From: Janthinobacterium agaricidamnosum
GTDB lineage: Bacteria; Pseudomonadota; Gammaproteobacteria; Burkholderiales; Burkholderiaceae_D
Direction of reading: 5' to 3'
Assembly: GCF_003667705.1 (NCBI RefSeq)
Contig: NZ_CP033019.1
Span: 2,170,001-2,234,000, forward strand
Length of the DNA: 64,000 nt
Part shown: positions 25,540-34,564 of the stretch, piece by piece
Numbering within the stretch: the stretch's first letter is position 1
How the letters are laid out: the number at the start of each line of letters is the position of its first letter
Position numbers and translations under genes: made by a program
The notes under the pieces: generated by a model
Database searches by the model: none
The model's input: the letters and a program-made list of their open reading frames with translations, nothing else
Told to the model about the DNA's origin: nothing

Positions 25540-27253
25540 TTTTCTGCATCCATTGTTTGACGACTTCGGCGACACGCTCGGGTTCTTTTTCCGCCAGCAC
25601 TTTCAGGTGGTCGACCATCACGTCGACCGCCGAGCCTGGTGGCGGCAAGTCATAATTTTCCAGCAGCGGCACGACCGGCATGGCGTTGCCGGCGGCGGCT
25701 TCGCCCTCGAGCGCCAGCGGGCTGCCATTCACGCCCAAGGCCGGCGCGCCGGCGGCGGTCACGCCATTGGCGCCGGCGGCGGCGTTGCTGCCGCCCAGCG
25801 CCAGGGCCGGATCGAGCTGTTTCAGTGCCGGCGGCGCCAGGCGCGTGGTCAGCAGGCGCAGCAGCGGACGCAGGATCAGGAAGTAGCCGAGCACGGCGCC
25901 CAGGGCGTACAGCAGCCAGCTGCTGAAATCGACGACGGTGTCGCGCTCTTCCCACCACTGCGCCACGGGCGGCTTGGCAGGGAAGGGCAGCGCCGTCAGG
26001 CTCAGGCTGTCGCCGCGCTGGGCGTTGATGCCCAGGCCGCTGTTGAGCATTTTTTCGATATTGCCCAGTTCGGCTGGTGTCCAGCCCGTTTTCGGGTTCG
26101 GTGCGGCGGCGCTGTTGAGGACGACGGCGACGCTGAGTTTTTCCAGGCGGCCACGGCTGCGCTTGATCTGCGTGATGCTGCGGTCATACGCGTACTGGCG
26201 CGTGGTGGCGTTCTTGCGGGCCGTGCCGTCGTCGGACGGCTTCGGCGCGCCATCGGCGGGCGCGGCGCCGGCGGCGTCGGCCGGTGCCGGCACGGCGGCC
26301 GCTGGCGGACGGTTCGACAGGCTGCCGGGAATGCCGGCCACGGTGCGGTTGCGTTCCTGCTCTTCGCGCATCGCTTCGCTCGTCACTTTCGGCGCTTCGC
26401 CGTATTTTTCCAGCGTTTCGTCCACGCGGTCGTTGTTCACGGCGGCCGTCACGCTGAGCTTGAAGTTGTCTTCGCCGATGACGGGACCGAGCAAGCCCGT
26501 GACGTTGCGGCGGATTTCATCCTGAAAGCGTTTCGCGCCTTCATTGCCGGCGGCCGACGCATCGAAACCGTCCGTCAGGTCGACGTGCGAGGACAGCAGG
26601 TTGCCGCCCTGGTCGACCAGGCTCACGCGCGTGGGCGCCAGGCTGGCGACGCTGCCGGCCACCATGTTGATGACGGCGGCGATCTGTTCCGGCGCCAGGG
26701 TGCGGCCCGGTTTCAGCGCCACGACGATGGAAGCCGACGATTTGTCGCCGTCGCTGGCGACGAACGACGTCGACTTGGCAATCGACAGATGGACGCGCGC
26801 CGAAGCGATCGCGTCCATCGTCATGATGCTTTGCGCGAGTTCGCCTTCCAGGCCTCGGCGGAAGCGCACGTCCTGCACGAATTGCGATACGCCCAGCGGG
26901 TCATTCTTGTCCATCAGTTCCAGGCCGGCCGGCAGCTGCGCCGTCACGCCCTTCGAGGCGAGCAGCATGCGTACCTTGCCCAGCATGGCGTCGGGCACCA
27001 GCACCTGGCCGCTGTCCGGATGCAAACGGTAGGGGATGTGCTCGGCGTCCAGGGTGGCCATCATGTCCGTCACGGCCACTTTTTCGCGCGCGCCAAACAC
27101 CGGCTTGTAGTTGGCCTGGTCGCGCCAGGCATACATGGTCACCATGGCGGTGATGCCGATGGCCAGCACGACGATGGGAACCAGGTTTTTCAGCAGGGCG
27201 GGTGGGATGGCGGGCTGGGCGCCAGGGCGCCAGCGCGCAAATGCGGACTTCAT
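25517..27253 (-). CDS. fliF: Flagellar MS-ring protein FliF
   Basis: 578 aa. It forms the inner-membrane ring. The first membrane helix is LLKNLVPIVVLAIGITAMVTMYAW. The secretin-like periplasmic region includes YRLHPDSGQVLVPDAMLGKVRMLLASKGV and GLELMDKNDPLGVSQFVQDVRFRRGLEGELAQSI. The second membrane helix is about residue 445 (WLLYALGAVLGYFLILRPLLRLL). The C-terminal FliG-binding tail ends VLAEKEPERVAEVVKQWMQKN. A GTG four codons earlier (27265) is an alternative start. Confidence 0.96.
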   Translation of the reverse strand: MKSAFARWRPGAQPAIPPALLKNLVPIVVLAIGITAMVTMYAWRDQANYKPVFGAREKVAVTDMMATLDAEHIPYRLHPDSGQVLVPDAMLGKVRMLLASKGVTAQLPAGLELMDKNDPLGVSQFVQDVRFRRGLEGELAQSIMTMDAIASARVHLSIAKSTSFVASDGDKSSASIVVALKPGRTLAPEQIAAVINMVAGSVASLAPTRVSLVDQGGNLLSSHVDLTDGFDASAAGNEGAKRFQDEIRRNVTGLLGPVIGEDNFKLSVTAAVNNDRVDETLEKYGEAPKVTSEAMREEQERNRTVAGIPGSLSNRPPAAAVPAPADAAGAAPADGAPKPSDDGTARKNATTRQYAYDRSITQIKRSRGRLEKLSVAVVLNSAAAPNPKTGWTPAELGNIEKMLNSGLGINAQRGDSLSLTALPFPAKPPVAQWWEERDTVVDFSSWLLYALGAVLGYFLILRPLLRLLTTRLAPPALKQLDPALALGGSNAAAGANGVTAAGAPALGVNGSPLALEGEAAAGNAMPVVPLLENYDLPPPGSAVDVMVDHLKVLAEKEPERVAEVVKQWMQKNGRTQQQ

Positions 27254-27313
27254 GGTGGTAATCACTTGGGGTAACTTTCGCTGGGAGGCTGGGCGTGGAT
27301 CAGGACGTGAAGA

Positions 27314-27652
27314 TTACAGAGGCAGTTTGATGAGTTCGTCGACCGCGCCCATGACCTTGTTGCGCACTTGCATCAACATGGAAAAGGACAGGCTCGCTTC
27401 CTGGCTGGCCAGCATGGCGCCGACCATGTCGTCGCTCTTGCCGCTGTCGACGTCGCTCATTTTTTGTGCAGCCATGCGGTCATCGCCGTTGACCTTGCCG
27501 ATGGCGTCTTTCATGCTTTGCGCAAACGAGAAGCCGGATTGTTCCGGTGCGCCGAACTGGGCGGCCGGCGCGATGCTGGCGCCCAGGGCGCGCGCGTCAT
27601 TGCTCAGTGCTGCCAGATCGGCCTTGATCAGACCTGCGAGTTCGTTGCTCAT
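27314..27652 (-). CDS. fliE: Flagellar hook-basal body protein FliE
   Basis: 112 aa. It joins the MS ring to the rod and is the first exported rod component. The C-terminal FliE signature is GAMLASQEASLSFSMLMQVRNKVMGAVDELIKLPL. The start at 27652 is fixed by AGGG four nt upstream. It is the first gene of fliEFGHIJ and divergent from fliM. Confidence 0.94.
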   Translation of the reverse strand: MSNELAGLIKADLAALSNDARALGASIAPAAQFGAPEQSGFSFAQSMKDAIGKVNGDDRMAAQKMSDVDSGKSDDMVGAMLASQEASLSFSMLMQVRNKVMGAVDELIKLPL

Positions 27653-28206
27653 CTTGCCCTCTACTTTCAATATGCGGTGACGTATCAATCAGAAATTACT
27701 GGTGTTGCCATTCCGGCAGGCATTCCATCCAATGCCATCTTGCCCGGCCCAATTGACAGGGCCCATCAGTTTTATCAGTTGCCACACCATCCGCTCAAGC
27801 AGATTCAACAAACCCGGCAGAACCGCGCCGAATGATTTACATGGCCATGATAACTAATAATTATCTGATAAAAGTTTCTTCTGGTGGCAATAAGAGGGGC
27901 TGGAAACTGCCATAAAAACCGGAATCAGGTAAGCGGAATGGCGCACTGCAAATCACTTTTTTCTCGCTATAAGCTTACCTCGAGGCAACTATAAAGTAAA
28001 GAGAGGATTGCCTCAAGGAATATTGATACATGGCAATATTTTGCTTTTTCATGTATTGTTCAGCACCGTAGTCATCCAGCATGCGATACGATGCGCAATC
28101 GTTTGCTCGCCGGCCGGCCGGTTGGCAAGGCCAAGATGATGCTGTATTTAATTTCGGGCGATCCGTATAATTTGTTCTGCCACCGCAATACCGACATGAC
28201 CACTAC
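27653..28206. promoter_or_regulatory. 554-bp divergent control region between fliE and fliM
   Basis: No gene is supported here. It is visibly more AT-rich than its neighbours and must hold the promoters of the two export and switch operons. It contains two perfect inverted-repeat pairs that could be protein-binding sites: AGGTAAGC (27927-27934) with GCTTACCT (27973-27980), and GAGGCAA (27982-27988) with TTGCCTC (28008-28014). In Flag-2 loci the sigma-54 activator gene lafK usually occupies this position; it is absent. A sigma-54-like TGGCA...TGC at 28031 has the wrong spacing. Confidence 0.6.
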
Positions 28207-29085
28207 ATGACAATCATTACCAAGACAGATCAAACTGCGCGCCATCAAGTCCTCGATTCCTGTCTGCTTGGACGTCCTGTCCATTTGCTGCATGTATTCG
28301 GCGCCCAGCTGCGCGACGACCTGGCCGTGGCCCTGCGCCAGCCGATGAGCCGGCGCTACTGGGGCAATTTCCAGATCGATGCCGTGACCTTGTCGCGCGT
28401 GGAGAGCGAGGACAGCGCGAATCGCTGGCTGAGTTTTTCCACGCCGGCCGGTCAGCCGGGCTTTGCGCTCGAACGGCAGATCCTCTTGAGCGTGCTGAAC
28501 TATCGCTACGGTAGTGCCGGCGCCAAGGGCGCGCTGCCCGATCCGGCGCAAGTGCGCGTGACGGCCACGGAAGAGCGCCTCGCTGTGGTGCTGGGACAAC
28601 AGTTGGTGAACAGTTTGTTCACGCGCATCCACAAGAATCTGCAAACCCTGGGCAAGAGCAGCGAGATCGACACCAGTGCCGAGGTGGCCGTGCAGTCTGG
28701 CGTGCACCCGGCGCGCGGCAGCTGGATCGTCACCGTGTCGCTCAGCGACGTCGAGGCGGGGCAGAGCGGCCAGTTCTGGTTCTCGCTGGACAAGCGCCTG
28801 ATGGCCGATGTGCTGCGCGGCCTGCTGCCCGAACGCGCGCAAGCGAAGAAAGCCTTGCGCGGCAGCGTGCGCCCGCTCGCGTCGCGCCTGCAAGTGACCC
28901 TGGAAGGCCGGCTGGTCAGCAAGCAGATGCAGCTGGGCGCCTTGTTCGACCTGCGCGTGGGCGACGTGATTCCCGTCAGTCTGAGCCGTACTGACGTCAT
29001 GCTGGACGACTCCCGTTTATTTACAGCGGCTGTTTCCGAACACAAGGGCAAGCTCTGTTTAACCTCATTTGAAGATGTCGAATAA
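28207..29085 (+). CDS. fliM: Flagellar motor switch protein FliM (divergent, lateral type)
   Basis: 292 aa, shorter than the usual 320-360. Position before fliN, the central CheC-like fold pattern and the C-terminal SpoA-like domain (ALRGSVRPLASRLQVTLEGRLVSKQMQLGALFDLRVGDVIPVSL) identify it as FliM. Two hallmark elements are missing. The N-terminus is TIITKTDQTARHQVLDSCLL, with no LSQxEIDALL-like CheY-binding peptide. The middle domain has no GGxG loop where FliM normally meets FliG EHPQ. Direct control by CheY-P therefore looks doubtful. No strong ribosome-binding site is seen before the ATG. Confidence 0.88.
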   Translation: MTIITKTDQTARHQVLDSCLLGRPVHLLHVFGAQLRDDLAVALRQPMSRRYWGNFQIDAVTLSRVESEDSANRWLSFSTPAGQPGFALERQILLSVLNYRYGSAGAKGALPDPAQVRVTATEERLAVVLGQQLVNSLFTRIHKNLQTLGKSSEIDTSAEVAVQSGVHPARGSWIVTVSLSDVEAGQSGQFWFSLDKRLMADVLRGLLPERAQAKKALRGSVRPLASRLQVTLEGRLVSKQMQLGALFDLRVGDVIPVSLSRTDVMLDDSRLFTAAVSEHKGKLCLTSFEDVE

Positions 29086-29086
29086 T

Positions 29087-29452
29087 ATGAATATGACCGA
29101 TACCAACCAGAGCGAAACCCTGCTGGAAGACCTGGGCGATGACATGATCATCGACCAGGGCGACGTTGCCGACGTGGCCAGCACCCGCGCGCGCCGCGAC
29201 ATTCCGCAGATGATGCGCAAGATTCCCGTCACCCTGACCCTGGAAGTGGGCTCGGCCCGCATTTCGCTGGAAGAGTTGATGGCCATCGGCCCGGAAAGCG
29301 TGATCGAACTCGACATGCTGGCCGGCGAACCGCTGGTGATCAAGGTCAATGGCACGCCGATCGGCCGTGCCGAAGTGGTGGTGGCCGGCGAGAACTATGG
29401 CCTGAAAGTCATCGACCTCGACGGCCTCAACCTCGACCTGATGACAGCATGA
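29087..29452 (+). CDS. fliN: Flagellar motor switch protein FliN
   Basis: About 121 aa. It forms the base of the C ring with FliM. The SpoA domain is complete: RKIPVTLTLEVGSARISLEELMAIGPESVIELDMLAGEPLVIKVNGTPIGRAEVVVAGENYGLKVID. Starts are ambiguous: ATG 29087 immediately follows the fliM stop, ATG 29075 overlaps it, ATG 29093 is two codons later. The stop overlaps fliP (ATGA), leaving no room for fliO. Confidence 0.95.
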   Translation: MNMTDTNQSETLLEDLGDDMIIDQGDVADVASTRARRDIPQMMRKIPVTLTLEVGSARISLEELMAIGPESVIELDMLAGEPLVIKVNGTPIGRAEVVVAGENYGLKVIDLDGLNLDLMTA

Positions 29453-30219
29453 AGCTGGCGGTACCCGGCTTGAGCCGGCGCCGCGGCGCGCTGGCTGCCG
29501 CGCTGGCTGTCCCTGTTCTGATGCTGTGCTGCAGCGCCGCCGGCGCGCAGGACCTGCTCGCCGGCGTGGTGCCGGGCGCGAAGACCGACTTGTCGGTGAA
29601 GATGCAGATCCTCGTCGTCATGACACTGCTCGGGCTGCTGCCCGTGATGGTCATGATGATGACCAGCTTTACCCGCTTCGTCATCGTGCTGTCCCTGCTG
29701 CGCCAGGCCCTGGGCCTGCAGCAGGGCTTGCCCAACCGTATCGTCACCGGCATCGCCCTGATTCTCACCTTGCTGGTCATGCGCCCCATCGGCGACCAGA
29801 TATGGAAGGACGCGTTCGTGCCTTACGACCGCGACCAGATCGGCATGCAGGAAGCGCTGAAGATCGCCGAAGTGCCGATTTCGCGCTTCATGCTGGCGCA
29901 GACGAGCAAGGCCGCGCTGGCGCAGATCGCGCACCTGGCCGGCGAACCGTCGACCATGCGCCCGCAAGACCACAGTTTCACGGTCAAGCTGGCCGCGTTC
30001 GTGTTGTCCGAACTCAAGACAGCGTTCCAGATCGGCTGCATGCTGTTCATTCCCTTCCTCATCATCGACCTGGTGGTGGCGTCCGTGCTGATGGCCATGG
30101 GCATGATGATGCTCTCGCCGCTCGTCATCTCGCTGCCGTTCAAGCTGCTGCTGTTCGTGCTGGTCGACGGCTGGACGCTGACCGTCAACACCTTAGTTAC
30201 CAGCATACAGGGCTATTGA
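29449..30219 (+). CDS. fliP: Flagellar export gate protein FliP
   Basis: 256 aa. It is a core subunit of the export channel. A cleavable signal peptide (ALAAALAVPVLMLCCSAAGAQ) precedes four membrane helices. The signatures LLPVMVMMMTSFTRFVIVLSLLRQALG and IGCMLFIPFLIIDLVVASVLMAMGMMMLSPLVISLPFKLLLFVLVDGW are intact. It follows fliN directly, without fliO. Confidence 0.97.
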   Translation: MKLAVPGLSRRRGALAAALAVPVLMLCCSAAGAQDLLAGVVPGAKTDLSVKMQILVVMTLLGLLPVMVMMMTSFTRFVIVLSLLRQALGLQQGLPNRIVTGIALILTLLVMRPIGDQIWKDAFVPYDRDQIGMQEALKIAEVPISRFMLAQTSKAALAQIAHLAGEPSTMRPQDHSFTVKLAAFVLSELKTAFQIGCMLFIPFLIIDLVVASVLMAMGMMMLSPLVISLPFKLLLFVLVDGWTLTVNTLVTSIQGY

Positions 30220-30222
30220 CCG

Positions 30223-30495
30223 ATGTTTACCCCTGAAGTCGCCGTCGACCTGATCATCGAAGCGCTGCATGTCGTCATGCTGCTGGTGGTGATTCTGGTC
30301 GTGCCGGGTTTGCTCATGGGCTTGCTGGTCGCGCTGGTGCAGGCGGCCACCTCGATCAATGAACAGACCATGAGTTTCCTGCCGCGCCTGCTGGTCACCC
30401 TGCTGGCCCTGATCCTGGCCGGACGCTGGATGGCCGGTTACCTGATGGATTATTGCGTGTCCATTTTTCAGCGCGCCGCCACCCTGGTCGGATAG
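30223..30495 (+). CDS. fliQ: Flagellar export gate protein FliQ
   Basis: 90 aa with two membrane helices (VVMLLVVILVVPGLLMGLLVALVQAATSINEQTMSFLPRLLVTLLALILAGRWM), the exact FliQ pattern. It is part of the FliPQR channel. The gap after fliP is 3 bp. Confidence 0.96.
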   Translation: MFTPEVAVDLIIEALHVVMLLVVILVVPGLLMGLLVALVQAATSINEQTMSFLPRLLVTLLALILAGRWMAGYLMDYCVSIFQRAATLVG

Positions 30496-30506
30496 CGCCG
30501 CGCGCC

Positions 30507-31304
30507 ATGGATCAGATTTTCAATCAGGTGCTGCCGTTTCTGCTGGCCGTGTGGTGGCCGTTCTGCCGCATCCTGGCCATGCTCAGCGCTTCGCCCGTCA
30601 TCGGCGACGCCATGGTGCCCGTCCCCGTGCGGGTGCTGCTGTCGCTGGTGCTGGCGATCCTGATGCTGCCCGTGATGCAGGCCTCGGGCGTGTCGCAGGA
30701 CTTGCTGAAGATCGATCCGTTTTCCCTGCATGCGCTCGTCGCCACCCTGGAGCAGGCCGTCATCGGCTTCGTCCTGGGCCTGGCCTTCCACTTCGCCATG
30801 TCCGTCATGTCGGTGCTCGGTTACCTCGTGTCGAGCCAGGTGGGTTTTTCCATGGCCGTCATGAACGATCCGCTCAACGGCACCTCGTCGGACGTGATCA
30901 CGGGGATGCTCACCATCATGTGCATGATCGTGTTTTTCGCCATCGACGGCCACCTCGTGCTGACGGGCGTGATCGGCGCCAGTTTCAAGGCATGGCCCGT
31001 GGGGCAGGGCTACGGGCCGCTGCTGCTGCAGACGGTGGCGTATAACGTGGCGTGGATCTTCGCCGCCGCCATGCTGCTGGCCTTGCCCATCGTCTTTTCC
31101 ACCATGGTGGTGCAACTGGGCTTTGGCTTCCTGAACCGCGTGGCGCCGTCGCTGAACCTGTTTTCGCTGGGCTTTTCCATGATCACCATGTTCGGCCTGC
31201 TGATGCTGGGACAGATCGTGCGCTTTATTCCGGAGCACTACATCGCCATGACGAACCGCGTGCTCGACATGATCGCCGAACAGATGCGGGTGGCCCATGG
31301 ATAG
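30507..31304 (+). CDS. fliR: Flagellar export gate protein FliR
   Basis: 265 aa. It completes the export channel with FliP and FliQ. Membrane helices include LPFLLAVWWPFCRILAMLSASPVIGD and VRVLLSLVLAILMLPVMQ; the signatures SSQVGFSMAVMNDPLNGTSS and LGFGFLNRVAPSLNLFSLGFSM are FliR. I chose ATG 30507 (MDQIFNQVLPF), 11 bp after fliQ; a longer frame opens at 30453 but overlaps fliQ. Confidence 0.95.
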   Translation: MDQIFNQVLPFLLAVWWPFCRILAMLSASPVIGDAMVPVPVRVLLSLVLAILMLPVMQASGVSQDLLKIDPFSLHALVATLEQAVIGFVLGLAFHFAMSVMSVLGYLVSSQVGFSMAVMNDPLNGTSSDVITGMLTIMCMIVFFAIDGHLVLTGVIGASFKAWPVGQGYGPLLLQTVAYNVAWIFAAAMLLALPIVFSTMVVQLGFGFLNRVAPSLNLFSLGFSMITMFGLLMLGQIVRFIPEHYIAMTNRVLDMIAEQMRVAHG

Positions 31305-31324
31305 CGCGCGGAAAGGTGTGACGC

Positions 31325-32464
31325 ATGGCGGATAGCAGCACGGGCGACAAGACAGAAAAGGCTTCAGCACAGAAGCTGAAGAAATCGCGCCAGGAAGGGC
31401 AGGTGGTGCGTTCGCGCGACCTGTCGACGGCGCTGGGTATTCTGATCAGCATGAAGGTCTTCATTTACCTGCTGCCCGGCTATCTGGTGAGCTTTCGCGA
31501 GCTGTTCGCCATGGCCTTCATGCCGCTCGACAGCAAGGGCGCGCTGGACAATGCCATGTCGATGGCGTTTACCACGTCCGTGGGTTTGCTGATCAAGATG
31601 ATCGTGCCGCTGTTCTGCGTGCCCTTGTTTGTTGTGCTCGGCTCATTGGTCCCTGGCGGCTGGGTCATCAGCACGAAGAACTGGATGCCGAAGATGGAGC
31701 GCCTGAGCCCGGCCAAGAACCTGGGCCGCCTGGTGTCGCCCAAGCATGGCTTTGAATTCGGCTTGTCGATCGCCAAGGCCGCCGTGCTGGGCATGGTGCT
31801 CGTGCACGTGAGCCGCTCCAGCCTGACGCAGTACGTGGACTTGCAACACCGGCCCCTGCAGCAAGCCATGCTCGACGGCTCGGCGCTGATGCTCGACGGC
31901 CTGATGGCGCTCATTTCCGTCTTCGTGCTGTTTGCCATCATCGACGTGCCGGCGCAGGCGTTTTTCTTTGCCCGCAACCAGCGCATGAGCAAGCAGGATG
32001 TCAAGGAAGAACATAAAAGCAGCGAAGGGCGGCCCGAAGTGCGCCAGCGCATCCGCCAGCTGCAGCAGCAGATCGGCCGGCGCAGCGTGCGCAAGACCGT
32101 GCCCGACGCCGACGTGGTGATCGTCAACCCCGAGCATTACGCCGTCGCGCTCAAGTATGACCAGGACCGCGCCGAGGCGCCGTTTGTCGTTGCCAAGGGC
32201 GTCGACGAGATGGCGCTGTATATCCGGCAAGTGGCGAAGGAACACAACATCGAAACGCTGGAGTTGCCGCCGCTGGCGCGCGCCATCTACAACACCAGCC
32301 AGGTGCAGCAGCAGATTCCCGTGCAGCTGTACCAGGCCGTGTCGCAGGTGCTCAACTACATCCTGCAGCTGAAAGCATTCCGTACTGGGCAGCGCGCCGC
32401 CCAGCCCCCATTTCCCACCGAGGTGGTCGTGCCATCTCATTTGAGCGAGGTAGTACCTTCATGA
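31325..32464 (+). CDS. flhB: Flagellar export switch protein FlhB with NPEH cleavage motif
   Basis: 379 aa. It switches export from hook to filament substrates. The N-terminus (DKTEKASAQKLKKSRQEGQVVRSRDL) and four membrane helices are typical. The autocleavage motif, normally NPTH, reads NPEH at residues 268-271 in VIVNPEHYAVALKYD. Asn, Pro and His are kept, so self-cleavage between Asn and Pro may still occur, but the Thr-to-Glu change is unusual. The tail beyond about residue 355 is Pro-rich. It overlaps flhA by 4 bp. Confidence 0.96.
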   Translation: MADSSTGDKTEKASAQKLKKSRQEGQVVRSRDLSTALGILISMKVFIYLLPGYLVSFRELFAMAFMPLDSKGALDNAMSMAFTTSVGLLIKMIVPLFCVPLFVVLGSLVPGGWVISTKNWMPKMERLSPAKNLGRLVSPKHGFEFGLSIAKAAVLGMVLVHVSRSSLTQYVDLQHRPLQQAMLDGSALMLDGLMALISVFVLFAIIDVPAQAFFFARNQRMSKQDVKEEHKSSEGRPEVRQRIRQLQQQIGRRSVRKTVPDADVVIVNPEHYAVALKYDQDRAEAPFVVAKGVDEMALYIRQVAKEHNIETLELPPLARAIYNTSQVQQQIPVQLYQAVSQVLNYILQLKAFRTGQRAAQPPFPTEVVVPSHLSEVVPS

Positions 32465-34548
32465 ATTTCCTGAACCGGTTGGTTGCCGAAATGCGCCGCC
32501 ACAAGTTCGCCACGCCGCTGTTCCTGCTGGTGATCCTGGCGATGATCATCTTGCCGCTGCCGCCCGTGCTGCTCGATATCTTGTTCACTTTCAATATCGT
32601 GCTGGCACTGATCGTCATCCTCGTCAGCGTGTCGGCCAAGCGGCCGCTCGACTTCTCCGTCTTCCCGACGGTGATTCTGGCCACCACCATGCTCAGGCTG
32701 ACCCTGAACGTGGCGTCCACGCGCGTGGTGCTGCTGCACGGCCATACGGGCGCGGATGCGGCCGGTAAGGTGATCGAGGCGTTTGGTAACGTGGTCATCG
32801 GCGGTAACTTCGTCGTCGGTATCGTCGTCTTCGTGATTTTGATGATCATCAACTTCGCCGTCGTCACCAAGGGCGCCGAGCGTATTTCCGAGGTGTCGGC
32901 GCGCTTTACCCTCGATGCCTTGCCGGGCAAGCAGATGGCGATCGACGCTGACCTGAACGCCGGCCTGATCAATCAGGAAAAAGCCCAGATCCGCCGCAAG
33001 GACGTGGCCGCCGAAGCCGACTTCTATGGCGCCATGGATGGCGCATCGAAGTTCGTGCGCGGCGATGCCGTCGCCAGTATCCTGATTTTGATCATCAATA
33101 TGGTCGGCGGCGTGGCCATCGGCTCGCTGATGCACGACCTGTCGTTCGGCGACGCTTTCCGCCAGTACGCACTGCTGACCATCGGCGATGGCCTGGTGGC
33201 GCAGATTCCGGCGCTGCTGCTGTCGGCCGCGGCCGCCATCCTGGTGACCCGCATCAGCGATTCGGGCGATTTCGAGCAGCAAGTGGCGGGCCAGGTGCTG
33301 ACCTCGCCAACGGTGATCTACAGCGCGGCCGGCATGATGGTGGCGCTGGCCCTGATTCCTGGCATGCCGTGGTTCATGTTCATGACCTTTGCCGCCGTGC
33401 TGGCCTTTGTTGCCTGGCGCCTGACCAAGCGCGTGAAGGGGCCCGACGCGGCCGGCATGGCGGCCATCGAGGCGGCCTTGCGCGACGACAAGCCTGCCGA
33501 ACTGGAGTGGCAGCAACTGCCCGCCGTGCAGCCGCTGATGGTGATGCTCGGCTATAAGCTGGTCGGCATGGTGGATAAAACGCAAGGCGAACCTTTGACC
33601 AAGCGCGTCAAGGGCGTGCGCCAGAGCCTGTCCGAAGCGATGGGCTTGCTGCTGCCGAATATCGGCGTGCGCGACGATCTGGCCCTGAAACCGTCGCAGT
33701 ACGCGATCGTGCTGTCGGGCACCGTGGTGGCGCAGGCGGAAGTGCAGGCCGACCGGCTGATGGCGATCCCGTCGCCGAACGTGTATGGCCAGCTCGACGG
33801 CATTCCCGGCATCGAACCGGCCTACGGCATGCCCGTCACGTGGATCGAGCCGAGTGAAAAGGCGCATGCGCTGGGCCTCGGTTACCAGGTCATCGAGGCG
33901 CCCAGCGTGATCGCCACGCACTTGTCGAAAATGGTGCGCGAATACCTGCCGGAACTGTTCCGCCACGAAGACGTGTCGAACCTGATGGAGCGCCTGACGG
34001 CCCTGTCGCCGAAGCTGGCCGGTGCGCTGGACAAGGCCCTGACGCACACGCAGATGCTGCGCGTGTTCCGTGTCTTGTTGGCGGAAAATGTGTCCCTGAA
34101 GGATATCGTGCCCATCGCCACCACCTTGCTCGACAGTTCGGAAACGACCAAGGACCCGATCCTGCTGGCGGCCGAGGTGCGTTGCGCGCTGCGGCGCCAG
34201 ATCGTCAGCGGCCTGTTCGGCCAGAAGATGGAAATGCAGGCGTTTAATCTGGGCGGCGAACTGGAAAACATGCTGCTCGGTTCCTTGAACCAGGCGCGCC
34301 AGTCGGGCAAGGTGACGCTCGATAACTATCCGATCGACCCGCATCTGCTGTCGCAGCTGCAAGTGAACATGCCGGTGGCGCGCGAGCAGATGAAGCAGCA
34401 GGCCACGCCGCCGCTGCTGCTGGTGCTGCCGCAGATCCGTCCGCTGCTGGCCCGCTACGCGCGCCTGTTCGCGCCAGGCCTGCACGTGCTGTCATACAAT
34501 GAAATTCCGGAAAACCGCGAAGTGAGCATCATCGGCACGGTGGGCTAG
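32461..34548 (+). CDS. flhA: Flagellar export gate protein FlhA
   Basis: 695 aa, full length. It is the proton-driven export gate and docking platform. Eight membrane helices lie in the N-terminal half, with the FHIPEP signature RPLDFSVFPTVILATTMLRLTLNVASTR and the loop GKQMAIDADLNAGLINQEKAQIRRKDVAAEADFYGAMDGASKFVRGDA. The cytoplasmic domain ends LLARYARLFAPGLHVLSYNEIPENREVSIIGTVG. It is the last gene of fliMNPQR-flhBA and is followed by a strong terminator. Confidence 0.97.
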   Translation: MNFLNRLVAEMRRHKFATPLFLLVILAMIILPLPPVLLDILFTFNIVLALIVILVSVSAKRPLDFSVFPTVILATTMLRLTLNVASTRVVLLHGHTGADAAGKVIEAFGNVVIGGNFVVGIVVFVILMIINFAVVTKGAERISEVSARFTLDALPGKQMAIDADLNAGLINQEKAQIRRKDVAAEADFYGAMDGASKFVRGDAVASILILIINMVGGVAIGSLMHDLSFGDAFRQYALLTIGDGLVAQIPALLLSAAAAILVTRISDSGDFEQQVAGQVLTSPTVIYSAAGMMVALALIPGMPWFMFMTFAAVLAFVAWRLTKRVKGPDAAGMAAIEAALRDDKPAELEWQQLPAVQPLMVMLGYKLVGMVDKTQGEPLTKRVKGVRQSLSEAMGLLLPNIGVRDDLALKPSQYAIVLSGTVVAQAEVQADRLMAIPSPNVYGQLDGIPGIEPAYGMPVTWIEPSEKAHALGLGYQVIEAPSVIATHLSKMVREYLPELFRHEDVSNLMERLTALSPKLAGALDKALTHTQMLRVFRVLLAENVSLKDIVPIATTLLDSSETTKDPILLAAEVRCALRRQIVSGLFGQKMEMQAFNLGGELENMLLGSLNQARQSGKVTLDNYPIDPHLLSQLQVNMPVAREQMKQQATPPLLLVLPQIRPLLARYARLFAPGLHVLSYNEIPENREVSIIGTVG

Positions 34549-34564
34549 TACGGTGAATTGAAAG

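Noticed and set aside
27868..27894. Sigma-28-like TAAAAGTTT ... GCAATAA upstream of fliM
   Set aside because: Spacer is short, the -10 half lacks the GCCGATAA core, and it lies over 300 bp from the fliM start.
28031..28045. Sigma-54-like element TGGCAATATTTTGC upstream of fliM
   Set aside because: GG and GC are one base too close for a -24/-12 promoter; no second candidate supports it.
28072..28893. Minus-strand frame covering the start of fliM and part of the control region
   Set aside because: Lies mostly antisense to fliM, His/Arg-rich and without a start signal; not the missing lafK.
32437..34485. 682-codon open frame antisense to flhA
   Set aside because: It is a low-complexity His/Gln/Arg-rich frame created by GC-rich codon bias opposite a clear FlhA; no ribosome-binding site or family signal.
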